64,000 nt of DNA from Selaginella tamariscina (Eukaryota; Streptophyta; Lycopodiopsida; Selaginellales; Selaginellaceae), in the NCBI GenBank assembly GCA_003024785.1, contig PUQB01000150.1:372001-436000 (forward strand). The letters are read 5' to 3'. Both the position numbers and the translations under genes were made by a program. Of this stretch, positions 12,590-22,601 are shown piece by piece; position 1 is the stretch's first letter; every line of letters begins with the position of its first letter. Under the pieces are notes generated by a model. That model was given only the letters and a program-made list of their open reading frames with translations. It was not told the DNA's origin and ran no database searches.

Positions 12590-13400
12590 CACACACAAGA
12601 AAGAGAGAGTATGTGTTTGCATGTGATTGTGTGGAGAGAGAGAGAGAGAGAGAGTTTGCATGTGATTGTGTGGAGAGAGAGAGGGAGAGAGAGACAGGGA
12701 GGAGAGAGAGCTCCACATACACACAAACACATACTTTACTCTTTCTTGTTCCACACACATGAATGTATATTAGTCTCTCTCTCTATCTCTACACACAAAC
12801 ACGAACACGTATTTTACTCTCTCCACACACATACACACACATAGAGAGACATGTTGTGTGTGTGGAGAGAGAGAGAGAGAGCCCCCACACACACAAACAT
12901 GTAGTTTACTCTCTCTCCACACATACACATAAACACATATTAGTCTTTTTCTCTATCTCTGAACACACAAACACGTATTCTACTCTCCACACATACATAG
13001 AGAAAGAGAGAGAGAGAGTACACATCTCTCTCCCCCACAGACACACAAACAAGTATTTAGTCTCTCTTCACATACACACACATACTTTACTCTTTCTCTC
13101 TCCACACACACATGAACATGTATTGGTCTCTCTGTCTATCTCTACACACACAAATACGTATTTTACTCTCTCCACACACACACAGATGTGTTTGTGTGTG
13201 TGTGTGGAGGAGGCAGAAGGAGAGAGAGAGAACGCATCTCCCTCTTTCCCACAGACACAAAAAGGTATTTTAGCTTCCCACATACATGTAATTTACTTTC
13301 TCTCTCCATGCACACATAAACATGTATTGGCCTCTCTCTACCTCTGCACACACACAAACACTTATTCTACTCTCCACACACACACACAGAGCTCCCAAGT
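12590..13400. repeat. Compound CA/GA minisatellite
   Basis: About 800 bp of alternating (CA)n, (GA)n and (CT)n blocks built around words such as ACACACAAACACGTATTTTA and CTCTCTCCACACACA. It lies between two coding parts of the transposase gene, so it probably sits in an intron. Long open frames read through it on both strands (His/Thr or Arg/Glu repeats), but they are products of the simple sequence. Confidence 0.8.
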
Positions 13401-13520
13401 TACACACACATCATTGAAATCATGAGATCAGTAAATATACATCGATATTCACAAGAGAGAATAATATATAGAAACATTTACACACATATGTACCTGCTTA
13501 TGTAAATTTTTACTTTACAG

Positions 13521-13914
13521 ATTTGGGCACCATGATCTGTTTTGGTGCTACAAATTTGAGCGCATGTTTTGTGATCTCAATGCTGTAAGCACCAATAAGA
13601 AACAATTGGAGATCACTTTTGGCAGGAATATGAACCGGTATTTCTTTTCAAAAACTCTTCTTGTTAAGTTAATGGACAAGGATGGCTTATTGCCGAATGA
13701 GAGGAGACAAAATGCTTTAGCTCGAGCTATCATAGATGAATATGTGGTTGGAAGACCAGACACAGGTTATATCCTTGCTAAGAAGGAAGAGGATGCCATG
13801 TACTTGTGGTCGTGCTCAAATAACAGTCTGTGGAGAGTTGTGTTACTGCAGAAGGGTGTGGTTATCGAGAAGTTTTTAACCAGCGAATTTATTATTCTTG
13901 TTCAAGATGCTTAA
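13521..13914 (+). CDS. DUF4218-like exon of the transposase
   Basis: It follows a strong acceptor (TTTTTACTTTACAG at about 13507-13520). It reads FGHHDLFWCYKFERMFCDLN, then STNKKQLEITFGRNM, the FWCYGYERMNG...LE pattern found downstream of TNP2 cores in plants. Near 13860-13910 the sense moves to another frame reading YYSCSRCLTFQ, and from about 13935 a third frame reads VEYHTPVVQLEQEVLIDIVH and ends in a Leu/Glu-rich coiled coil at the stop codon 14160-14162. Confidence 0.5.
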
Positions 13915-14163
13915 CCTTTCAATAAGTACTTGGAGCAGTCGAATATCATACGCCGGTTGTACAATTAGAACAAGAAGTACTTATAGACATAGTACACACA
14001 TTAGTTGATCAAGTCCGTAATATCCATGAGAAGATCAGTGAGTTCAATCCAACAATAGCTCCAACATTGGATGACGCAGAAGAAGTACGAAAGTTACGCG
14101 AGGAGAACCTCAAGTTGAAGAACTTCATCGGTTCTATGTGTGGAAGTGCGGGCACATCGTAAG

Positions 14164-14184
14164 GTTGCATCGGGGCGATGCAAC
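14164..14184. other. Perfect 9-bp hairpin
   Basis: GTTGCATCG GGG CGATGCAAC, directly after the transposase stop codon. It is followed by a purine run (CTAGGGGGA) and TGTTAGGAG at 14203. The role is not known. It could be a transcription end structure, or an element end. Confidence 0.5.
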
Positions 14185-14202
14185 ACTTCCAGTCTAGGGG
14201 GA

Positions 14203-14811
14203 TGTTAGGAGCATAGTTAGACATTGGTAAAATTTCTTGTTATTTCATGGGCAATATAATGGGAAAATATCAAAAACAATATATATTGTTGGAAAACCGA
14301 GAGTGGGAAGGATATATCGGAGTACGAGTTATTAACGCAATACCGCAATACGGGTTATCACCGCAATACGACACCAGCGAAGTACGGCGTATATGGATAA
14401 GGATAAGGAGTTACAGTAACTGAATGGATAAGGTTGGGAGACAGTTATGATAACTTCTAGTACGGGACTTAGAGTACGGGTATAAATAGACTAGATTAGA
14501 ACTAAAAGGGCATCCCGAGTATACTATTATTTTGTACTATGTGCCGTGCGCAAACATAATATAAGTTTCTTTTCTCTCTCAATACATCTATTTCTTACTC
14601 GTATTTCTGTTATGTAGTATACTGATCTTCTTTCCAGTACTGTGATGGGATCCATAATACTGCTACCTGCTATACACCTTGCCATCCTTGCCCTATTTCC
14701 TGACTTTTCTTATGTCTGATTACGTTAGTATTTATTCCGGTAGACCCTTAATACGGGTTTATCGACATCAATCCTACCTATGTACGAAGGTTAGGATTTT
14801 ACGATTAACAG
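14203..14811 (+). mobile_element. Solo LTR, fossil
   Basis: The segment starts after a polypurine-like run (AGTCTAGGGGGA|TGTTAGG) or alternatively at TGTTGGAAAACCG (14288), and ends GATTAACA at about 14811. It has a TATA box (TATAAATAGAC, about 14481), a pyrimidine-rich leader and repeated words such as CAATACGGGTTATCA. No internal retrotransposon coding follows, so it is a solo LTR, or the LTR of an element otherwise gone. A target duplication could not be confirmed at either candidate start. Superfamily not determined. Confidence 0.5.
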
Positions 14812-15118
14812 TTACAAAAGGACTACAAAAATAAAATATTCAACTATAGAAAAGATAAGAATATTTATCTGCAAATCTACAAGCTCACCAAAATTGTAAG
14901 CAATTCTGCACAAATACAACACATGCATGATAGAGAAAAACAATATCAAATTCAGCTTCAAGATTCAAAAGTAACTATGGGTAATCTTCAAAACCTAATA
15001 TTTTGAATTAAGTTTCAAGATTCAAGGCAATAAGAAAAAACTTCAAGAGCAATCCTAAATAAAGACTTCATGATCACAGGATCTACAAGCTCTACCTAAT
15101 CAAGTACATGATTGAGGT

Positions 15119-15119
15119 G

Positions 15120-15164
<45 letters not shown>

Positions 15165-15166
15165 AC
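15119..15166. repeat. (TA)n microsatellite
   Basis: An almost pure TA run of about 45 bp, broken once by TT. It can form a cruciform. Confidence 0.9.
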
Positions 15167-16554
15167 AACACTACGTATGTATGTATAAATAAGACATTTT
15201 AAGTTTTGTGGCGCTCTCTTAATTGAAAAATAAGACGCCAACTAGGTTAATATGAATTATACCAATTAGGCTTTGCTTCTTTCTATTACCGTTTGTGGAT
15301 CTTTAATTGACAATAACCGCTTCTTTCTATTGTTAACACTCAAGACGGTGATTTGCTCTAGGTGATTTTATGAGGGCCATGGATTTTGATAAACTGCATT
15401 AATTAGTTTTTCAAAATTTACATTGTATTTCCAACTTGTGAATACAAATTTCCATAGATTAATAGTCTATGGACACATATATTAATGAAATTACATATAT
15501 ATCTTTAAAACACAAATTTCATTATTGTATGTTTAATCAAAATTTTAAAAGTTTACAATAATATATTTATATGGAATGTGAATGGAACATGAACATGCAT
15601 TGGATGTGCTATTTTTAATAAATAGTTTTTATTTATTGAAGAGAACATTTATGAAATGACGTGGGCAATTCCTAAAGTTTTAAAATATTTAAAATAATTT
15701 GCATACATATATGTATGGTTTGTTTTGTGGCACTATCTCGCAAGTAGGTTATTGTTTCACCACAATAGGAATCAATTTTCTCATGTTCATACTTACTTGT
15801 CTCTTCTAAATACGTGTTAACATACTTATTAATGTTTGTCGATAAAAATGTGTTTGAGATAATCACGCTCAATTTTTTTACCACACTCATGAAGATATTA
15901 ATGTATTATTCAACAAGTCTCCAATTCAATAAAACGGACAAGTACATTTACCTTGTTACATATGATGGTTATAATAATAAGCATATCGTAAGCACCACTT
16001 ACTTAATGTGTTTAATTTTTAAGATATATATGTGCACCACATGTCAAGTACGACACAAGGTTCATAAATAAATAGTAAAAATAAGTATGTGAACCCAAAA
16101 ATTATTTTCTTGTTTATTTTGTATGCATATGTAAATTACACATATAAGTTTTATACCACATTCATATTAAGTTTACTAAAAATAAATGAGAAAAAGAGAA
16201 TGAACATACATTTTATGTGACTAACCTTAGTTTTTTAAAATAAAACTTATTTTTGAATTAGTAAATAAGTTTAATATGTATAAAATATAAGTCAGATATG
16301 TATAAAATGTAAGTCAAGTATGTAATTATATGAGTTTAATAAAATGTTAACCGTTATATATGTTCTACCAATACTAAAATTAGGTAAGTGCTTGTGTATG
16401 CAACTTAAAAACTTCCATGATTCTAACAATAGTTTTCATAAAAATAGAATTATTTCTAATTTCATTATGTATAACACATAGAATTCTCTTTCTAATTTTT
16501 AAATAATTTACACTTTGATTTATAATTTATTTTAATACAAGAAAAATTCCATTG

Positions 16555-16975
16555 TTAAGTTATGAATTTCCTTTAATTAGGATTGAGTAGTCTCAATTAA
16601 AGAAAATTTGTAACTTAAGATTTTTAAGTTATAAATATAAAATTTTTTTTTTATTTTATTAAATAAATATTAATTTATGAATTTCCTCAACTAGGACTAC
16701 TTCAGCTCAAGTACCTCAAGTAGTTCCAATTGAAAAAAATTTATAACTTCATATTTTCAAGTTATAAATATAAAATTATCTTTTCTATTTCATTGAAAGA
16801 AATATTTAGTTATGAATTTTCTCCAACCAATAATATTTGAGGTCAAGTAGTCTTAATCGAAGAAAATTCATAATTTCATATTTATAAGTTATAAATATAA
16901 AATTATCTTTTTTGTTTTATTAAAATAAATATTAAGTTATGAATTTCCTTTAACTAGAACTACTTGACTTGTGTG
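16555..16975. repeat. AT-rich tandem repeat with dyad core, over three units
   Basis: Units begin TTATGAATTTCC at about 16560, 16675, 16810 and 16938 (spacing 115-135 bp). Each carries a partly palindromic core of the type CTACTTGAG...CTCAAGTAG, then AAGTTATAAATATAAAATT. Copies are diverged, so the array is old. No coding content. Confidence 0.7.
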
Positions 16976-19681
16976 ATTCAATATAGATTATCAATATGTG
17001 TAAATTAATGCGATAATGTTGTCCTGGATGAAAATTCCATAAAGACATAAATAACTAATACATTTATACAATGTCTTCATTCAAATACATATAAAGTATA
17101 TATATACACTATATCAATATAGGTTGTATACCTTGAGTTAACAAGCCTTATGCTTTCATAGTCGACAGCATCATCACGTGAAAATTCTACACAAACACAA
17201 GAACATAGTCGTATATGAATGTCTATATATTGTTTCAAAGATAACAGTGACAAATATTTTATTATAACACCTTTAATTGACAATCTGTATGTCTCACACT
17301 AAAAACCACCATCCGTGTTTGCATGCATGAAAATTTTATAGAGAAATGCAGACATACACACACAATAAAAGTATATAGACACACATAAATATATATATAT
17401 CGCATATATCGTTTATCTTCAAATTCATTACATATATTAGTGATAAAGTATTTATGTATTATTAATATATGCTTTGGTCTACATCACTTACATGAAAATT
17501 TCATGGATTAAAAAGTAAAAGATAAAACTTGTCAATACCAAATTGCCAGCATTTACTTCAAATGTTATATAAAAACATGGCTTTACATGTATATGTGTAT
17601 ACAAGTATATATTGTTTGTAATTGAGGACTTTACTAACTTAGATACTACATCCACATTTGTGTTTATTTATAAAACCTTCCTTTTAAAGCATTGTCTGAC
17701 TTTCTATGTTAACCCCCCTAAAAATTGTTATATGTAAAAATGTAAAATTCTAAGAAGTTATATATATAAATACCTAATACTTACGCTTGTGAATATATAC
17801 TGTATATGTTAGTACTATACATATGTATACTTTAGTTTGACATTTCTATAAACATCATGCATATGTGTGTGTGTGCGTGCGCGCGCGTGTGTGTGTGAGA
17901 GAGAGAGAGATGAGTTCTTTAGAATTAAAAACTCTTGTAAATATTAGAATATAGACCAATGTATGCCGTTAGATAAAGCTGTGTATATATTATTTTGTGA
18001 AACAGTACGTTTATATACATTTATACAAAATATGTCAGTATTTCAAATGTATATATACCTCGATTTTTCAATATGCCTCAAAAGATGATCTTTGGCTTAT
18101 TTGTGAGAATAAAAAAGTAGTTGGTTAAGGTTAGGACATATAAGTTAGGATTAATTTAGGTTTTAGTTGAAAAGTAAAAAAAGCACTTTAAAATGAAAGA
18201 GACTGTATACATTGATTACTGCATAATGTGTATATTATATATACACACTCTGATGAATGAAGCACCTATGAGAAAGTTAAGCATGTATAAAGTATACATA
18301 GAGTGACATGCATCTATACCTTGCTAGAATTTGCTAGACTTCAGAAATAAGCACATGAAACAAAGAGGCTTTATATACAGTACATATATGCACCCATATC
18401 ATAATACGAATGACTACTATAGATATATATGCCGTCTTGGAATACGTAAGCCTAAATAGAACATATTTTGATTCTATACCTGATTGGAATTGTTAACGCT
18501 CTAAATTGGTCCTTTTTTTTTAAGAATCATAAGGAAGAATATTCCTAGATTATGCCTTTTAGACTAATATTTAGAGTTGTTAACCCAACTAATAATGTTG
18601 TTAATAACACTGATTATTAACAGCAGAAAAAATAATCTTTTTTTTTAATGTATTAACACTCATATAATTACTATTCATTAGAGAATATGTTAGAACATTT
18701 AAGAAAGCACAGGAAGCACAAAATTGAGACTCAATGTCCAGGTAAGGACTCTCCTGTGTACACGTGTGCGGGTGTGTGTGGGTGTGTATATATATATATA
18801 TTGTTGTCTTAATGCTGGACTCTGTGAAAGTTTACCCTTTCTGAGGTTTTATTACTGCAGAAACTTTTTGAAAACTTCAGACAATTCCTAGCTTTACATT
18901 TTGGAGGTTAACCACTTACATATAATATATATACCAAAGACGTATGCGTGTGTAAGGGAAAACAAAGATTTTTCATGTGTACTATGTATCTTAAAAACAG
19001 TATAGTTTCACTATAATCGTGGTCCGTTCGTTTTAACATATTTTAAGTTTAATATTTTTTGGAATTCCTATGGTTCAAAAGTTCGTTATATTGATCAATG
19101 ACAAATACAACAAATATACATGTTAGCCAAAGTACAGGAATTGAGCAATTGAAGCTATTACAATCTTGAATAACGAGAAAATATAGCCTCCACAGTCGCA
19201 TGCTGGAGTCCATTCATCTGACGTAGTGTTTAAGTTAAACAATAAGAAAGATTATCACAATTAGTCACTGTACCTTGCCAAAAACACAAAATGCACAGTA
19301 AGCACAAACTTAAAACTCATGTCCCAAAGCAGTATTTGTGATGTTCTTGTAGATACATTCATTAATGGGACAAGAACAAGCTAAAACCGGAGTTGCTTCA
19401 GCACTTAGCTGTTTATTAGCATCTGTTGTTTCCTGCGTATACGGAAATACCAGATCCATATGGGAATTGAGCACAGAGGGATCGATAGTTTGTACATGGC
19501 ACAGTATACTTCCATTCTTTGAATACTAATCGCTAGATTCTTAGTTTTAGGTTGCAGCTCATAATAACAGGGGCAGATTACACAAAGCACTGTCCAATAC
19601 AAAGAAGACTGTCTCAATCTATATATACACAAACACTCTCCGTAACAATACTAGCTCTGTCTGCTAGAGCCCTCTGCAGCG

Positions 19682-20642
19682 TCAGAGTGCTTTCTCTTTT
19701 CTGCCATCTGCAGGCTGCTCGCTTGTATCTTCATCTCCTTGCTCCCTTTGGCGTTCCTCTTCCTCCCTTTGGCGTCTTTCTTCCTCTCTTTGCACGTGTT
19801 CTTCCCTCTTCTTTAGCTGGCTTTCAAGGACTTGGGTCCCCAAAGTCGTAGCTTGTATAAGCAGCAAGATGCTCTTCCCAACTAGCATTACACGTGAGCT
19901 CGTATGTCTGGCAACTGCAACTATGTCGCCCACACGCAACCTTGGCCCTGTGCTCCGTCGTGTTAAGTCGGTTGTAGTCCTTATAGCTGCACGTGCATCT
20001 CTTTCCTCTCCTTGGCATGTCACTACTCTAATCTCCCCTCCACACCTTGGGTCTTCTACACAAGCCTCCCTTGCCGCCAGTATGATGTCCACGCATGTGA
20101 GGTTGGTCCTCTCCATCAGAAATCCTAAAGCGGCTCTGGATCCACACTTAATTGCGTATACTTCTCCATTGCATCTCGCTGTTTCCATCAAACACCTCAC
20201 CGCGTGTAGACATTTTGATTGCTACAGATGCTGCTGGCGTGCTGACCACAAGCTCGCACCTGGCGTCCAACCTATACCTTGACCGCATAGTCCTTACAAA
20301 CTGTCCAAGACTAGTTTCCTTCATAATCATCTCGAGCTTGGATGCCACATTCTCCATGGTCAGATTTCGATCCCTCACCAATCTGGACACACAGTAGTAC
20401 GCAACGAATCTGTACCCTGCATATGCGATGAAGATTGGACTCGCAGGCGTGAGTGATCTAACCTGTAAAATTTCGACCATTATATACATATATAATGTAT
20501 CACGAATGAAAAAGTAATACCTTGATGTTGTGAACAGGTTCCCCAGTGCTAGTCGAGACGTGTAACGTGTCGCATAATGAACCTGTTTTTCCAAACAATG
20601 CATATTGTCCCCGTATCGTCCATTCTGCTGCACTCCTGAAAC
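19682..20642 (-). pseudogene. Unrecognised host-like gene with coiled-coil tail
   Basis: Minus-strand blocks: 20520-20640 (NGRYGDNMHCLEKQVHYATR), an intron with donor and acceptor at about 20462-20521, then about 20200-20461 (SPIFIAYAGYRFVAYYCVSR; MENVASKLEMIMKETSLGQF). From about 20200 the sense moves by one frame into CNGEVYAIKCGSRAALGFLM and on to a C-terminal tail of Glu/Arg repeats (QREEERRQREEEERQREQ) ending at 19682. The G+C content is higher than in the flanks and the tail would form a coiled coil. A hydrophobic stretch (MLVGKSILLLIQATTLG) precedes it. I do not recognise the family. The frame step near 20200 may be a splice, an indel error or decay. Confidence 0.45.
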
Positions 20643-21761
20643 AATACAATCAAATGTGAGAGAGAGAGAGAGAGAGAATTCCCAAAATTTATAAAGTTTC
20701 ATAACTCAATTAAACAGACAAATACAGAAAACACAGACAGACAGACACACATCTGCAGATGTGCAAATAGCCAAAATCCAAATCTACGAAGCAGATTGCA
20801 AAATCTACCATGCCCAATTCAATCAGTCCCACAAACGCGCGCGCACATTACCCAAATCGTAATCTAGCCCAAATGCATGAACCTATGGCAATTCTTCTAT
20901 TGTACCACAAGAATGCATCATCCCCATCTCGATCTGCATACCTGCTCTCAAGTGCGCCAAAGGCAAAATATCCTCGAATATTCTAGGTTAAACCTCCTTA
21001 AACCCAGACACTCTAAACTCTTCATGAAAATATTAAACAAGAATGCGAAAAGATTTTGGCGCTAAGACCAAATATTTAAAATAATAAAATATATATAATT
21101 TAAATATTCTGCATTCAAATATTTATAAATGGCATAGTTAGTCAAAAAGTGCATGTAGTTATATCATTTTACGATGGATTTCACCAAATTAGGTGAATTG
21201 AATTATAAAAAAAAAGCATTTTACATTTATCAAAAATATTCAAATATTTAAGAATGAGGAAAATGAGAAACGTAATTAAAGAATTAAATTACTTACAAAT
21301 GAATTTAAAAAAAATAGTTACATACATACAATGTACATTGTAGATGAACACTATCTTGCTGAGGAAGTTTAACACAGAGATATACATGTGTGTATATTGA
21401 TGTGCATTGACACTAAGATGAATTTTGAGTGTTATATGTGTATACAGTAGAAATTTGAATTATTAACCTCTATTAATTATATAAAATTGACAAATATAAA
21501 TGAAATAATAAATGTATATTACATTCACACACACACACAATAAGTTATATTTATGCATTGCGTATATGCTAAGGTTTAAAACACACACATGCATATTTAA
21601 AAGGGTGGTTCTTAATAATTTAAATGATTAAAATCAAATTGAGTATTTGCATCTTGACCGAACATGTGTCGCTCAATAAAGAGAAGCCACGTGCATTTTT
21701 TAAGAATCTTCGAGGAGATTTATCCTCATATAACAGAGGATTAGGCGTGGTTCTCCTAAGA
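20643..21761. other. Spacer between two host-like genes
   Basis: A GA run at 20660-20680, then CA-rich and AT-rich sequence. No gene recognised. It is probably the shared upstream region of the minus gene at 19.7-20.6 kb and the plus gene at 21.8 kb. Confidence 0.4.
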
Positions 21762-22414
21762 ATGAGGACGAGAGCCATGGCAGCTGCAACAGTGCGGAAA
21801 TCGAAAGCGCCAGCGGGAGGAGGGCTCAAGGTAAGCAGGAAGAGGGGGAAACCGAAGCAGCCTGCGACCAAGGTAAGCAAGAAGAAGGGGAAATCTGCAA
21901 TTGAGGAGAAGGGGAAATCTGTAATCGAGGAGAAGGAGAAGCCCTGGAAATCGAAATCTCTGCGCGAGATAAAGTGGAGAAATGAGGAGTTGCAAATCAC
22001 GGAGGAGAACGCAGCCCGTTTTGTTCTGATGGAGATGGGGGGCGTCTTTTCCGTGGTCTAGGGCCATCCGAGCAAGGGCCGCTAGGGCAGAAGCTTTACA
22101 TAGCGGATTGCTCCGACGAGTTTAGATTTGAATGGTGGAAAGACGAGCAGTATGAATTCCAGAGGGTGGAGTTCTACCCGTGGGGGCCGACTACAGGTGG
22201 GCAACACATGGGGCGAATACTCTTCAGGGCCTGCGGATGCCCAGAGAAGCTGATGCAGGAGATAAGGGTGGTGGATAAGTGTGGTAACGTCGTCAAGTGG
22301 TCAAGAAGGGCGGACTGGGAACCTGTTAAGCTGCCTCAGAGAGAAGAGCAAGACGGCAATGAGGAGCTTTTAGAGATTGATTGCTACTGCTCGGACTCCT
22401 GGAACGATCTTTGA
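21762..22414 (+). pseudogene. Unrecognised small host-like gene, basic head and acidic tail
   Basis: Candidate starts are ATG at 21762 and at 21777 (GAGCCATGGCAG, a good plant context). The head is Lys-rich with repeats of the type KSAIEEKGKSVIEEKEK, likely nuclear or nucleolar. The body changes frame in a G6 run at about 22036-22042 and goes on with GPLGQKLYIADCSDEFRFEW, YEFQRVEFYPWGPTTGG and EIRVVDKCGNVVKWSRRADW, ending EIDCYCSDSWNDL at the stop 22412-22414. Codon use and G+C content stand out from the AT-rich flanks, which supports a real gene. The step in a homopolymer is a typical sequencing or slippage error. Function unknown. Confidence 0.5.
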
Positions 22415-22560
22415 CACTTCGTCCCCAAGCCAAACTCAAGTGTTCCAAGGTTGCTTGAATAAAGTTGAGTCTCTCTATATAAGGGTGTATGCGTACACCC
22501 GTGCATGTTAGAGAGAGAGACACACACACACACACAATCTGTTTTAAACAGACATGTCAT

Positions 22561-22601
<41 letters not shown>

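Larger units (their letters stand above)
9850..14162 (+). pseudogene. TNP2-type (CACTA) transposase gene, broken
   Basis: Coding blocks in order: a Cys-rich start near 9850-9945 (KCGICRIENP, then SPQTVARHMENERLRR); a segment with LRRHRNISRFYQQQFYC and two GSYTSD repeats (9990-10240); an acidic segment to about 10490; 10670-10860 (FNNENEPSLASYLVKLDCWG) ending at donor AAG|gtaag; the main core 10942-12342; and 13521-14162, a DUF4218-like region and coiled-coil tail. The core holds KCPTC and CSSC...CLHC zinc pairs, LLHMDGFQ and AGDHIAQCK, matching DGFNP and GDLPA of TNP2. Such proteins cut and join CACTA ends in the nucleus. Frame shifts occur near 9890, 12321-12327 (T7 run) and 13860-13910, so this copy is probably dead. 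Confidence 0.55.
2400..14203. mobile_element. Putative CACTA (En/Spm-type) DNA transposon with two divergent genes
   Basis: A minus-strand gene (2.4-8.9 kb) and a plus-strand gene (9.85-14.16 kb) start about 0.9 kb apart and point away from each other. The plus gene has a TNP2-like core. The minus gene ends in a block like the VGD...LGP domain found at the C-terminus of plant Ptta/En/Spm-type transposase proteins. Together they suggest one decayed CACTA-type element, or two neighbours. I could not find CACTA terminal inverted repeats or a 3-bp target duplication, so the ends given are only the gene limits. Confidence 0.4.
14812..19600. other. Long AT-rich spacer without genes
   Basis: About 4.8 kb with no coding pattern on either strand. 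It contains TA runs (15120-15165), a TG/GC/GA run at 17865-17910, a tandem repeat at 16555-16975 and many TATATG words. Short open frames here are AT-driven and lack conserved patterns. Confidence 0.6.

Noticed and set aside
12470-13425. Long open frames on both strands (124 and 220 codons and others)
   Set aside because: They are made of CA/GA/CT simple sequence, giving His/Thr or Arg/Glu runs with no conserved pattern.
14164-14203. Helitron 3' end (hairpin followed by CTAG)
   Set aside because: The base after CTAG is G, not T, and a polypurine tract plus LTR start explains the region at least as well.
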